A DNA stretch of 50,701 nt, from contig JAQSYE010000022.1 of assembly GCA_029256305.1 (NCBI GenBank), forward strand, positions 1-50,701, given 5' to 3'. The stretch is from Lacrimispora sp. Lineage in GTDB: Bacteria > Bacillota > Clostridia > Lachnospirales > Lachnospiraceae. Under the pieces are notes generated by a model, which saw only the letters and a program-made list of their open reading frames with translations, had not been told where the DNA came from and did not search any database. Each line of letters opens with the position of its first letter. Positions within the stretch are counted from its first letter, which is position 1. This document shows positions 15,939 to 24,369 of this stretch, in pieces. A program made the position numbers and the translations under genes.

Positions 15939-17756
15939 ATGAAAAACATGATTATCAGGCAGGGACGCCGTATCCTTTCCATTGTCTTGGCGGCCTCCCT
16001 GTTTTGTGCCTGCACACCCCCTCCAAGACAGACGGGAACTCCTTCCGATGCCCTATATGAAAAATACCATGCCCAAGACCTGACCATGCAGAAATCATTT
16101 GATCAGTTTACCGCTGATTTATTCCGTGATGAGATCACCGATTCCGGCATCAGCTTTCATTTCAGCATTGCTGATCCTGCTTCCAGAGGAATTAATACAG
16201 TTCCTTTAACCCTTGGTGATTTCTCTCTGGATAAGATGAAGCAGGGTACAAAGGACTTACAGGAGTTAAAGAAAAAGCTGGATGGATTTAATCCCCGCAG
16301 GCTGACTGCGGATCAGAGACTTACATATCAGATTCTGTATTCCTACATTGACACGGAGTTAACTTCTGATGGAATGGAGCTCTACGCCCAGCCGCTGACC
16401 ACCACCATTGGAATCCAGGCTCAGCTTCCTGTTCTCTTTGCCGAGTATACCTTCTACAATAAAGCGGATGTAGACCACTATCTTTCATTGCTGTCCACCA
16501 TTGATGAGTATTACGGTCAGATTCTGGAATTTGAAAAGCAGAAATCTGCTGTTGGGCTGTTTATGTCAGATACTGCTGCTGATCATGTTTTAAAATCCTG
16601 TGAAGCGTATTTGATCCAGCCGGATCACAGCTTTTTAGCTGAAACTTTCAATACCAGAATTGATTCCCTGAAGGACCTAACTGACGAGGAAAAAGCCGAA
16701 TATAAAAAGCAGAATCTAAAAATACTGGAAGAGCATTTTATTCCTGCCTATCAGAATTTAATAAGCGGTATTACAGCTCTTATGGGAACAGGAACGAATA
16801 ACAACGGTCTTTCCTATTATCCCGATGGAAAGAAATACTTTGAATACCTGGTTCATTCCAATACCGGAACTTCCTATGATTCAGTCAAAAGCCTAAAGAA
16901 GGCCATTGAAAAGCAGATGAGTACCGATATCAAGGCATTGGGACAGATTACAAAAGATCATCCTGAGGTGATTGACTCCCTGGATCATTATTCTTTTAAG
17001 TATACAAAACCAGAGGAAATACTGGAATCTTTAAAGTCTCAGATTACCACAGATTTCCCGGAGCTTCCGCCCTGCAACTACACAGTTAAGTATGTGCCAA
17101 GCGCTTTGGAATCCTCCTTAAGCCCGGCATTTTACCTGGTTCCTCCTTTGGACCGGTATCAGGATAATGTTATTTACATCAACAACAACCCGCGTTTTCA
17201 AAATGAAGACCTTTATACTACCCTGGCTCACGAGGGATACCCCGGACATTTATATCAAAATGTATATTTCCTAAGCAAAAAACCAAATGATTTAAGGAGC
17301 ATCCTTTCTTTTTCAAGTTATTCTGAAGGATGGGCTACCTATGTGGAGTATTATTCCTATACATTAGACAACGGGCTGGATCCGGAACTTGGCAAGCTTC
17401 TTGCACACAATACGGCAGTAACACTGGGGATTTACGCTTACCTGGACATCTGCGTCAATTATGAAGGCTGGGATAAAGAAGCTACCGCTAAATATCTGGG
17501 AACCTTCTATAACATAGAAAATACAGATATTACAGATTCCATTTATAACAGCCTGGTGGAGAACCCAACCAACTACATGGAGTATTATGTAGGCTATCTG
17601 GAAATTATGGAAATGCGAAACACCGCAGAAAGAATCTTAAAGGACGACTTTAACTTAAAAGATTTTCATACCTTTCTGCTTGATGTAGGGCCTGCCCCAT
17701 TTTCAGTCATTCAGCCGGCATTTCGCAACTGGCTGGCAAAACAGCTAAGAAGTTAG
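15939..17756 (+). CDS. DUF885 family lipoprotein, putative metallopeptidase
   Basis: A 605-residue secreted protein. The N-terminus has a basic start, a hydrophobic core and a likely lipobox ending at the second Cys of FCAC near residue 25, so it is probably lipid-anchored outside the cell. The body is a DUF885 protein; the signature TTLAHEGYPGHLYQN near residue 425 supplies a zinc-peptidase-like His-Glu...His site, and ELEGWA-like SEGWATYVEYY follows. Members are regarded as uncharacterised peptidases. GCGGAGG eight bases before the ATG supports the start. It is a monocistron closed by a bidirectional terminator. Confidence 0.88.
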   Translation: MKNMIIRQGRRILSIVLAASLFCACTPPPRQTGTPSDALYEKYHAQDLTMQKSFDQFTADLFRDEITDSGISFHFSIADPASRGINTVPLTLGDFSLDKMKQGTKDLQELKKKLDGFNPRRLTADQRLTYQILYSYIDTELTSDGMELYAQPLTTTIGIQAQLPVLFAEYTFYNKADVDHYLSLLSTIDEYYGQILEFEKQKSAVGLFMSDTAADHVLKSCEAYLIQPDHSFLAETFNTRIDSLKDLTDEEKAEYKKQNLKILEEHFIPAYQNLISGITALMGTGTNNNGLSYYPDGKKYFEYLVHSNTGTSYDSVKSLKKAIEKQMSTDIKALGQITKDHPEVIDSLDHYSFKYTKPEEILESLKSQITTDFPELPPCNYTVKYVPSALESSLSPAFYLVPPLDRYQDNVIYINNNPRFQNEDLYTTLAHEGYPGHLYQNVYFLSKKPNDLRSILSFSSYSEGWATYVEYYSYTLDNGLDPELGKLLAHNTAVTLGIYAYLDICVNYEGWDKEATAKYLGTFYNIENTDITDSIYNSLVENPTNYMEYYVGYLEIMEMRNTAERILKDDFNLKDFHTFLLDVGPAPFSVIQPAFRNWLAKQLRS

Positions 17757-17768
17757 ATCAAATAAAAA

Positions 17769-17815
17769 ACAGGCAAAAGCCAAAAATACATGGGCTTTTG
17801 CCTGTTCTTTATTTT
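17769..17815. terminator. Bidirectional intrinsic terminator
   Basis: ACAGGCAAAAGCC and GGGCTTTTGCCTGT pair around AAAAATACAT, with A-run and T-rich flanks. It ends the DUF885 gene and the convergent GerMN-like gene. Confidence 0.85.
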
Positions 17816-18345
17816 ATTTCCTTATAATTCTTTACATATTCCAGATAATCAGTATCGCCCTGTTTGATTGAACCGCTGGAATAATTCTTGCCATTTACCA
17901 GAAGTTTTAATTTATCCAGTTCAAAGTTCTCAACAAAGGTGTTGCCAATCGCGGTAATGGTAAGTCTGTCCTCACCGGAACCGCTTTGAGGTACTGCAGA
18001 CAAATCCAAAGTTCCAATTCCGTCAGCAGATTCATATTTCAGAACCTTAGTACCTTCCTCTAATACGCCGTATTCTATGAGTTTACTTACGATTGCTTCA
18101 GCAGTCAGCTTGTCCACTGCATCCATAGCCTGATTTAAGCCGGTCTTATTATCATTCTTACTGTATACAGAAATGATCTCCATCGGCTCTGCGTTAGGGT
18201 CTGGAACTTTATCACTGGCGCCTCCTGTTGATGATACAGCCTGAGGATCAGGTGCTGTTGTCTCCATCTTAGGCTTGGTCGGTGTACAGGCTACCAGGGA
18301 TACCATCAGCATTGCGCTCACTAAATACAAGATAATTTTTTTCAT
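17809..18345 (-). CDS. GerMN-domain-like lipoprotein
   Basis: A 178-residue lipoprotein: signal MKKIILYLVSAMLMV with lipobox SLVAC, a Pro/Thr/Ser-rich linker to about residue 55, then a globular domain whose pattern (ISVYSKND near 60, LTAEAIVSKLIEYGVL near 85, and a final LLVNGK near 155) resembles the GerMN (Germane) domain of spore germination and sporulation lipoproteins. The function is inferred only weakly. It lies 27 bases after the MarR gene on the same strand, probably co-transcribed and regulated by it. Confidence 0.7.
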   Translation of the reverse strand: MKKIILYLVSAMLMVSLVACTPTKPKMETTAPDPQAVSSTGGASDKVPDPNAEPMEIISVYSKNDNKTGLNQAMDAVDKLTAEAIVSKLIEYGVLEEGTKVLKYESADGIGTLDLSAVPQSGSGEDRLTITAIGNTFVENFELDKLKLLVNGKNYSSGSIKQGDTDYLEYVKNYKEIK

Positions 18346-18372
18346 AAATGCGTATTGCCTCCTTTAATTCTG

Positions 18373-18807
18373 TTAAAGGCTCCGAAACCACTTATTCAGT
18401 TTGGTCAGAGCTTTGATTAAAACTTCTACCTCATCCTCACCTAAACCGTCTATCACTCCGGCTATCATCTCCCGATGAAATATAGCATGATGATCATAGG
18501 CTTGTTTTCCTTTATCTGAAAGAGAAATATAAACAACGCGCCGGTCTTCTTCTCCCCTTTGACGGGTAACATAACCTTTTTTAACGAGACTGTTCATGGC
18601 TATGGTCAATGTCCCCACTGTAACAGACAATTCCCTTGCTATTGCGGACATATTCTTAGGTTCTCCGACTCCGATCGCCTCAATCACATGCATATCATTA
18701 TTGGTGATATTATTAAATTCCTGTGTAATGATAGCCTGCTGCTCGATATCCATTATATCCCGAAACAGCCTTACCAGTACTTCGTTAAGAGTTCCGTAAG
18801 TATCCAC
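18373..18807 (-). CDS. MarR family transcriptional regulator
   Basis: A 144-residue winged-helix repressor. The helix-turn-helix spans about residues 53-78 (NMSAIARELSVTVGTLTIAMNSLVKKGYV), followed by the wing RQRGEEDRRVVYISLSDKG. The organisation resembles FabT-type MarR regulators, but no fab genes are close. The track begins at a TTG (18822); GTG at 18807 follows GAAGGGG by six bases and is preferred. An 18-base palindrome at 18854-18871 directly upstream suggests autorepression. Confidence 0.88.
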   Translation of the reverse strand: MDTYGTLNEVLVRLFRDIMDIEQQAIITQEFNNITNNDMHVIEAIGVGEPKNMSAIARELSVTVGTLTIAMNSLVKKGYVTRQRGEEDRRVVYISLSDKGKQAYDHHAIFHREMIAGVIDGLGEDEVEVLIKALTKLNKWFRSL

Positions 18808-18853
18808 GTTTATCCCCTTCAAATCTATATGACAATAAAAGCTTCTTCGTAAT

Positions 18854-18871
18854 TATACATGATTATGTATA
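18854..18871. promoter_or_regulatory. Candidate MarR operator
   Basis: TATACAT-GATT-ATGTATA is a perfect inverted repeat 47 bases upstream of the MarR start, the usual place for an autoregulatory MarR operator. Confidence 0.5.
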
Positions 18872-18928
18872 TGAAGACAACCACCTGAATTCTTATGAAA
18901 TTCTTAAATCAAAATGATTCATTTCCTT

Positions 18929-19441
18929 TTATACCAAAATTCGGCTTAAAAATACACTGGCGGCAATTCCGGCGGCTGTCGCTATTAATGCCCCTCCAAG
19001 AGTGTATCTGGTTTTTCTGATTTTAACAGTACCAAAATAAACACTAAGACAGTAAAACAGTGTCTCAGTACAGCTCATCAGAACAGAAGTCATAAATCCG
19101 ATATAAGAGTCTGTTCCATATTTTTTAAAAATATCCAAAACAAGCCCAATAGCTGCTGAATTCGAAACCAGTGCCGGAAGGAACAAAAAAGATGCCGGCT
19201 TTGTAAGAAGCTTCGCCAGATAATCCAAAAAGCCAGATGCTCTAAGTACTCCTACCGCAGTCATCAGACCAATTAGTGTAGGCATAATGCCCGCAACCGT
19301 CTTCATCCCATCTTTTGCACCATTCAAAAAATCATCAAATACCGGGCGCTTAGATAAAATACCAAATCCAACAATATAAAAAATGATCAGCGGAACCGCA
19401 GCTTCAGACAGAAATAACAAAAATCCCATAGTTTTACTCAC
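18929..19441 (-). CDS. spmB: Spore maturation protein B
   Basis: A 170-residue membrane protein with a nucleoside-recognition (Gate) domain. SpmB acts with SpmA in spore core dehydration in Bacillus and Clostridium. Family segments are GAKDGMKTVAGIMPTLIGLMTAVGVLRASG, PALVSNSAAIG and TSVLMSCTETLFYCLSVYFG. Start choice is uncertain: GTG at 19441 has only GGAT close by, while ATG at 19429 (MGFLLFL) aligns better with known SpmB starts and has GTGAG upstream. The usual partner spmA is not adjacent; the upstream neighbour is an unrelated 99-aa gene. Confidence 0.9.
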   Translation of the reverse strand: MSKTMGFLLFLSEAAVPLIIFYIVGFGILSKRPVFDDFLNGAKDGMKTVAGIMPTLIGLMTAVGVLRASGFLDYLAKLLTKPASFLFLPALVSNSAAIGLVLDIFKKYGTDSYIGFMTSVLMSCTETLFYCLSVYFGTVKIRKTRYTLGGALIATAAGIAASVFLSRILV

Positions 19442-19494
19442 TATCCGTTAATTATTATAATCTATTCTGGCTGTTTCCTTTTCATTCTAGGCAT

Positions 19495-19794
19495 TTATTT
19501 CAAAATCTTTCGTTCAAAGATCAAAGCAACCTTTCGTAAGCCGTGAATGGCAACATTCCGGTAATGCAGTATTTGCAGCTGCTTTCTTACAATTGTCTTT
19601 GATCCCCTTTTATTAAATTCTGTCATAATTTTCTCAAATTCATCCGGTGGCGGAGCAGGCACAGGCGGTGTTAATTCCGGGTGTTTCTGCATATAATCAA
19701 GCAAACGGACTTCCAGTTTCTCTCTTGAATTATGATTCGTATTAAACAAATGAAAGATGGAACACTTATATATGGAATCTTTCTTCTGCTCCAC
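19495..19794 (-). CDS. Hypothetical protein with Pro-rich centre (99 aa)
   Basis: I do not recognise this protein. It starts at GTG 19794, seven bases after AGAGGT. Residues 28-40 are acidic/helical, residues 41-51 are a proline-rich stretch (PPVPAPPPDEF), and the C-terminal third is strongly basic with no membrane span. It sits between spmB and the divergent murG promoter. Codon use looks coding and it has a ribosome-binding site, but no function can be assigned. Confidence 0.6.
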   Translation of the reverse strand: MEQKKDSIYKCSIFHLFNTNHNSREKLEVRLLDYMQKHPELTPPVPAPPPDEFEKIMTEFNKRGSKTIVRKQLQILHYRNVAIHGLRKVALIFERKILK

Positions 19795-19845
19795 GTCTAT
19801 ACCTCTTTATGATTGGTTATCCTTTGGTTCCCATACGCTTTGGGG

Positions 19846-19876
19846 TTGACTTTTTACCACTAACGTTTACTATAAT
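19846..19876 (+). promoter_or_regulatory. murG promoter
   Basis: TTGACT (19846-19851) is followed after 17 bases by TACTAT (19869-19874) or after 19 bases by TATAAT (19871-19876). It lies 31 bases before the murG start. Confidence 0.6.
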
Positions 19877-19906
19877 AGTATATCGAATTTGGGAGGCTGC
19901 TTTTCT

Positions 19907-20977
19907 ATGAAAAAAATAATATTAACTGGCGGCGGTACTGCTGGTCATGTTACCCCGAACCTTGCTTTAATTCCTTCACTGAAAGAAAAAAATTATGAGA
20001 TTCGTTATATCGGTTCCTATCAGGGAATTGAACGAAAGCTGATTGAGAATGCTCAGATCCCATATAGCGGAATCTCAACAGGTAAATTCCGAAGATATTT
20101 TGACATTAAGAACTTTACAGATCCCTTCCGTGTGATAAGGGGGTTTGGAGAGGCATTAAAACTGATAAAAAGCTACAGACCTGATATGGTATTCTCCAAA
20201 GGTGGGTTTGTTGCCGTTCCTGTAGTGCTGGCTGCAAAACATTTAAAAATCCCGGTAATCATACACGAATCTGATATGACCCCCGGCCTTGCCAACCGGA
20301 TCTGTATTCCTGCTGCAACCCGTGTTTGCTGTAATTTCCCTGAAACCCTAAACTATCTCCCGAAAAATAAGTCAGTACTAACTGGTTCCCCTATTCGGAA
20401 AGAACTTTTAGAAGGCGACCGGCTGACCGGCTTGAATTATGCCAGGCTCAGCGAGAATAAGCCCGTTATCCTGATCATCGGAGGCAGCCTTGGTTCTGTG
20501 ACCGTTAATAACGCTATAAGGGGCATCCTTCCAAAACTTTTAAATAATTATCAGGTAATACATATCTGCGGAAAAGGCAATCTGGATGAGAGCCTTGCAG
20601 GTTCTCGTGGATATGTACAGTACGAATATGTAGATGCCCCTTTAAAACATCTTTTTGCCGCTGCCGACTTAATGATTTCCAGAGCTGGTGCCAACTCTAT
20701 CTGCGAGATACTGGCGCTGAGAAAACTTAATGTTCTGATCCCGCTTTCAGCCGCAGCCAGCAGAGGTGATCAGATTTTAAATGCCAGATCCTTTTCAAAA
20801 CAGGGATTTAGTTATCTTCTGGAAGAAGAGAACCTAAATGGAGACACCTTACTCCAGGCCATTACAAATACCTTTGCAAACCGTCAGACCTATCTTTCAA
20901 AAATGGAAAGCAGCGAACTCCATAATGCTGTGGATACAATTATCGAAATGATCGAGAACCTGGTTTCCAAAAATTAA
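19907..20977 (+). CDS. murG: UDP-GlcNAc:lipid I N-acetylglucosaminyltransferase
   Basis: MurG adds GlcNAc to lipid I at the inner membrane face, forming lipid II for peptidoglycan synthesis. The 356-residue GT28/GT-B protein has the N-terminal GGGTAGHVTPNLALI loop, HESDMTPGLANR near 127, IIGGSLGS near 186, and the donor-site SRAGANSICEILAL near 255. GGGAGG lies ten bases before ATG 19907; the track's 19889 start has no such site. It stands outside any division/cell-wall cluster, as in many Clostridia. No terminator follows; its stop shares TTAA with the convergent sigma factor gene. Confidence 0.93.
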   Translation: MKKIILTGGGTAGHVTPNLALIPSLKEKNYEIRYIGSYQGIERKLIENAQIPYSGISTGKFRRYFDIKNFTDPFRVIRGFGEALKLIKSYRPDMVFSKGGFVAVPVVLAAKHLKIPVIIHESDMTPGLANRICIPAATRVCCNFPETLNYLPKNKSVLTGSPIRKELLEGDRLTGLNYARLSENKPVILIIGGSLGSVTVNNAIRGILPKLLNNYQVIHICGKGNLDESLAGSRGYVQYEYVDAPLKHLFAAADLMISRAGANSICEILALRKLNVLIPLSAAASRGDQILNARSFSKQGFSYLLEEENLNGDTLLQAITNTFANRQTYLSKMESSELHNAVDTIIEMIENLVSKN

Positions 20978-21519
20978 TCCAAGTTGTAATCGGGACCAAG
21001 TATATTCTTTAAACAGACTCTTGTCCGATAGATCCGGGAACGGCAAACCGTTCCCGGAATCTCCAATCTTTCACAGATTTCCGAAATCGTCAGCTGTTCC
21101 AGAAAATATAGCACAGCCATCTCCTTCCACTCATCTCTCATATTAAAAATCTCACTAGTGATATTTAAAACAGACTCTTCCCCCAGAACAACATCAAGAG
21201 GATCGGTTACCACATACCTGGAAAGCGATGACATCTCATTGGATGCATCCTCCTCATCAAGGCTTACTTTCTCATAATGACCATTTTTGCGAAGACAGTC
21301 TATACATTTGCGTTTTAATATCTTGATCAGCATACTTTTTTTTCGGGTATCTGACCAGGTTAATGAATAATTTTCAAAATAAGAAATAAATGTCTCCTGT
21401 ACCACATCATCAAGTTCCAGATCTGGTACATTCAGTGTTTTAGCTATTCGGCGCAGCAGTCCCTGATATTTACCATATATGGACTGCAGCAGCAGATTTT
21501 CTTCTTCATGTATGCTCAT
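20974..21519 (-). CDS. ECF-like sigma-70 family RNA polymerase sigma factor
   Basis: A 181-residue sigma factor with region 2 (DLELDDVVQETFISYF near residue 38 and the following ILKRKCIDCLRKNGH) and region 4 with a helix-turn-helix (LTISEICERLEIPGTVCRSRIYRTR near 145). Regions 1 and 3 are absent, as in ECF sigma factors. No anti-sigma gene is recognisable next to it. It starts 17 bases after the HIT gene and may be the last gene of the long pilus transcript, or transcribed with HIT only. Its stop overlaps murG's by four bases. Confidence 0.85.
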   Translation of the reverse strand: MSIHEEENLLLQSIYGKYQGLLRRIAKTLNVPDLELDDVVQETFISYFENYSLTWSDTRKKSMLIKILKRKCIDCLRKNGHYEKVSLDEEDASNEMSSLSRYVVTDPLDVVLGEESVLNITSEIFNMRDEWKEMAVLYFLEQLTISEICERLEIPGTVCRSRIYRTRVCLKNILGPDYNLD

Positions 21520-21536
21520 ATCATATGCCCCTCTGA

Positions 21537-21953
21537 TTACAGGGCGCTCCTGATGGCGGCTCCTGTCTGTGCTAGTTCTTCCGGGCTTACTTCACCCGGC
21601 ATCCATGAAACCATAGCAGGACCTTCCTCGTAACGGGGAATCAAATGCACGTGAAAATGAAAAACCGTCTGGCCTGCCTCTTTTCCATTATTCTGCACTA
21701 CATTGAACCCGGAGCATCCCAGCGCCTTTTTCATGGCGACTCCTATTTTTGCTGCCAATGGAAGGACCTTCGCTGCCGTTTCTTCATCCAGATCACAGAT
21801 ATCTCTGTAATGCTGCTTGGGAAGAATCAGGGCATGCCCTTTGGAAGCTGGTCCTAAATCCATAATTACTCGAAACATATCATCCTCATAAATTGACTCT
21901 GAAGGAATTCCCCCATTGGCAATTTTACAGAAAATGCAGTCACCTTCTCTCAT
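21537..21953 (-). CDS. HIT family protein (HINT type)
   Basis: A 138-residue histidine-triad nucleotide-binding protein. DCIFCKIANGGIPS at the N-terminus and FHFHVHLIPRY near residue 100 are the classic HINT signature; HINT enzymes hydrolyse adenosine phosphoramidates. The start at 21953 (MREGDCIFC) follows AAGGAGGTGAGTGT; the track's 21974 would overlap that site. It sits between the rhomboid and sigma genes at short spacing. A second, divergent HIT gene is at 4524-4943. Confidence 0.92.
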   Translation of the reverse strand: MREGDCIFCKIANGGIPSESIYEDDMFRVIMDLGPASKGHALILPKQHYRDICDLDEETAAKVLPLAAKIGVAMKKALGCSGFNVVQNNGKEAGQTVFHFHVHLIPRYEEGPAMVSWMPGEVSPEELAQTGAAIRSAL

Positions 21954-21988
21954 ACACTCACCTCCTTCCAGCATTGTTATTCTATAGT

Positions 21989-22597
21989 TTACCGGCTGCC
22001 CCGGCTTCTAGGTCTGCGATATAAAATAACTCCCATTATAATGCCTACAATAAGGCCTGCAACATGGGCAGCGTTATCAACACCTGTGCTGGTAAAACCA
22101 AAATACAGAGAGCATAAAACTACCACCAGCAACTGGCGTGTACTTAGGTCCTCCAATTGACCACGGTTAACTGCCACGGCATATAAAAGGCCGCCGATTA
22201 CTCCGAAAATTGCACCGGAAGCGCCAGCGGAAACCACACTTCGATACCCGGACAAATTCACAAACATGGAAATGACATTGGCACCTACACCGCAGATTAA
22301 ATAAAAAATCAGGTATTTAATATGGCCAAGTGCACGCTCCAGATTATCTCCCAGAATAAATAAAATTAGCATATTGTTCATAATATGATTAATTCCAAAA
22401 TGCATGAACGCGGAAGTAATTAATCTGTAATACTCCCCTCTTTCAATAACCAACGGCGCGTACATGGCCCCATGGGAAACCATAAACTGGGTATCCTCGG
22501 TAGATCCATTCATCTCCAGGTATAGAAAATAAATGATATTCACTGCAATGAGGCTAATATTCACATAGGCCCTCTTGCGCCTGCTAAATTCATCCAT
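21989..22597 (-). CDS. Rhomboid family intramembrane serine protease
   Basis: A 202-residue membrane protein with six predicted spans, which should cleave transmembrane substrates within the bilayer. The catalytic serine is in GASGAIFG near residue 124, and the histidine in NAAHVAGLIVG near 178; HFGINHIMNNML near 70 is the conserved L1/TM2 HxxxN region. AAGGAG precedes the ATG. It follows the DUF6382-FHA gene by 52 bases and precedes HIT by 35, so it is probably part of the pilus-locus transcript. Whether its substrates are pilus or signalling proteins is unknown. Confidence 0.92.
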   Translation of the reverse strand: MDEFSRRKRAYVNISLIAVNIIYFLYLEMNGSTEDTQFMVSHGAMYAPLVIERGEYYRLITSAFMHFGINHIMNNMLILFILGDNLERALGHIKYLIFYLICGVGANVISMFVNLSGYRSVVSAGASGAIFGVIGGLLYAVAVNRGQLEDLSTRQLLVVVLCSLYFGFTSTGVDNAAHVAGLIVGIIMGVILYRRPRSRGSR

Positions 22598-22649
22598 TGA
22601 AGCGCTCCTTCTGATCTATAATATGCTTATTTTATCATAAACTGACAGA

Positions 22650-23978
22650 TTATGTAAATATAAACGCAAAATTTGCTATAAAAATTTCATCTCCAATATT
22701 TAATAAAACTGTTTCGTTCGTTTCCAGAAGCCTTCCATTGACATATGTGCCATTTGTGGAGTTTAAATCGCTGATCGAATAATCATTTCCTTCCTTTTCT
22801 ATTTTTACATGTATCCGGCTGATTGCCTCGCCATCAAGAACATAATCCACCAATCCCTCCTGTTTTCCAATGAGATAGGGGGTATATGTAATCGTTATAT
22901 CCTCAATACCGGGACTGGAAGATTTAAAAATTCGTACTTGCGTATCTCTTTGGCTATTGGTAAGAAGTACCGTCTGCATCGGTTCTTCCCCTCCCCCTGC
23001 TTTTAACTGAACCTGAGATTCCTCCTCACTTTCATAAAAAGCCGTTTGCCAATCCTCCTGCTCGCTGTCATAGACGTGGTCTTTCTTCGCACTGACTTCT
23101 CCCAGGTTCTTGCAATTATTTTTGCTTCCTAATTTGATTAAACCATACAAGGCCGACAATATTCCTGTCGCCACCACTATGTACCAGTATTTTAATATAC
23201 CCTTATAACCAGATATGCTCCATACCACAACTGAAGCACCAGCCATAACTACAGGCGAAATCATAAGTGGTTTCCATATAACAAAACCGGAATCTTTCGT
23301 TTGCACAGGACTTGAAATTTCCTGTATAAACTGGACCTCCTCTTTCTGTCCATCTGTAAATCCGGATTGATACTCACCATCTGTCATAATATCCCGACTG
23401 TCTTTTTCTTCCCGTTCCTGTTGTGCCTCCAGCTTATCATTATGACTGCAAACCAGTTCCGCCAGAGCATCCATACCGTAATTATCCTTCAGGCTCTCCT
23501 GGTATAATGCATAAGCCATTACCACACATTCTTTATCCTGATGATTAATCTTTCCCAAAAGATAACGCAGTAATTCGCTCATCTCCTCTGAAAATTCCCT
23601 GTCTCTTCCCGGTATCAGGCAGAGAGACACCAAAAACTGTTCCGGTTCTATATAGATGTATTCTGGCTTCAGAAATATCTGATCCTCTTTAATCAGATAG
23701 GCTGGTAGGCGATTAAGTATCTGGGTAATCCCTATAATCAAATTTTTAAGTTCTTGTCTATTCAAGCTGTGCAGCTCTAAAATGCGGGTTAAGGGCTGTT
23801 TTGAGGTAATTTCATAATAAAAATACTTATGATTGTCAATCTGCTTTAAATGAAATTTCAATAAACCATTTATCTGGTTTTCTTTGAGCATATGAATTTC
23901 ATATCCTTCCGTCTGAGATTCATCCTGCTCTATAATCAAATAATTATGCTTCATCTCCCGCCTATATGTAACATTCAT
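22650..23978 (-). CDS. DUF6382 and FHA domain membrane protein
   Basis: A 442-residue protein. Residues 1-170 match the DUF6382 pattern found next to FHA domains in Clostridia; a charged linker follows; two hydrophobic spans lie around 243-290; the C-terminus (about 360-440) is a forkhead-associated domain with SRIHVKI and DLNSTNGTYVNGRLL, which binds phosphothreonine. FHA proteins often accompany secretion/pilus systems and link them to Ser/Thr kinases, but no kinase gene is in the window. It starts one base after the previous pilus gene ends, so it belongs to the operon. Confidence 0.85.
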   Translation of the reverse strand: MNVTYRREMKHNYLIIEQDESQTEGYEIHMLKENQINGLLKFHLKQIDNHKYFYYEITSKQPLTRILELHSLNRQELKNLIIGITQILNRLPAYLIKEDQIFLKPEYIYIEPEQFLVSLCLIPGRDREFSEEMSELLRYLLGKINHQDKECVVMAYALYQESLKDNYGMDALAELVCSHNDKLEAQQEREEKDSRDIMTDGEYQSGFTDGQKEEVQFIQEISSPVQTKDSGFVIWKPLMISPVVMAGASVVVWSISGYKGILKYWYIVVATGILSALYGLIKLGSKNNCKNLGEVSAKKDHVYDSEQEDWQTAFYESEEESQVQLKAGGGEEPMQTVLLTNSQRDTQVRIFKSSSPGIEDITITYTPYLIGKQEGLVDYVLDGEAISRIHVKIEKEGNDYSISDLNSTNGTYVNGRLLETNETVLLNIGDEIFIANFAFIFT

Positions 23979-23979
23979 C

Positions 23980-24369
23980 TTATTCCTCCTGACTAATCAG
24001 TGTCAGCTTTCTTAGAAAATTTTCAGGATCAAATACTGATTGCTCCAACTCAAGCCTCCATCTGCCACCCATTCCTGTTCCCTTAATCCGCCTTCCTGTA
24101 AGCAAGTTCCCGGACATATTCAATTCAAATTGATATTCCTTCCAGGAAAAAGGGGATCCGGCCCTGTGAATTGCCCAGTCCGCGGCATCACCGGGAGATT
24201 CCGTCTCATTATGCCTCAGTCTTTGTACTGATTCAGCAAGCGCCATAGCCCCTGTCACCTCGTCTCTTAAGCGATAAGCGGACTGAATGGATATCATAAG
24301 AGCGAATAATATGACCGCCATAACAAAAGCGGCCTCTACCGTATAGCTTCCATTTAAGCGCCTCTTCAT
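23980..24369 (-). CDS. TadE-like pseudopilin
   Basis: A 129-residue protein with a class III prepilin-like N-terminus: MKRRLNG followed by SYTVEAAFVMAVILFALMIS, so cleavage after Gly7 leaves Glu at +5 and then one hydrophobic helix. TadE/F-type minor pilins have this organisation. The start is the ATG at 24369 that overlaps the upstream peptidase stop as ATGA; the track's GTG at 24390 lacks support. The upstream gene encodes a prepilin peptidase that may process it. Confidence 0.75.
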   Translation of the reverse strand: MKRRLNGSYTVEAAFVMAVILFALMISIQSAYRLRDEVTGAMALAESVQRLRHNETESPGDAADWAIHRAGSPFSWKEYQFELNMSGNLLTGRRIKGTGMGGRWRLELEQSVFDPENFLRKLTLISQEE

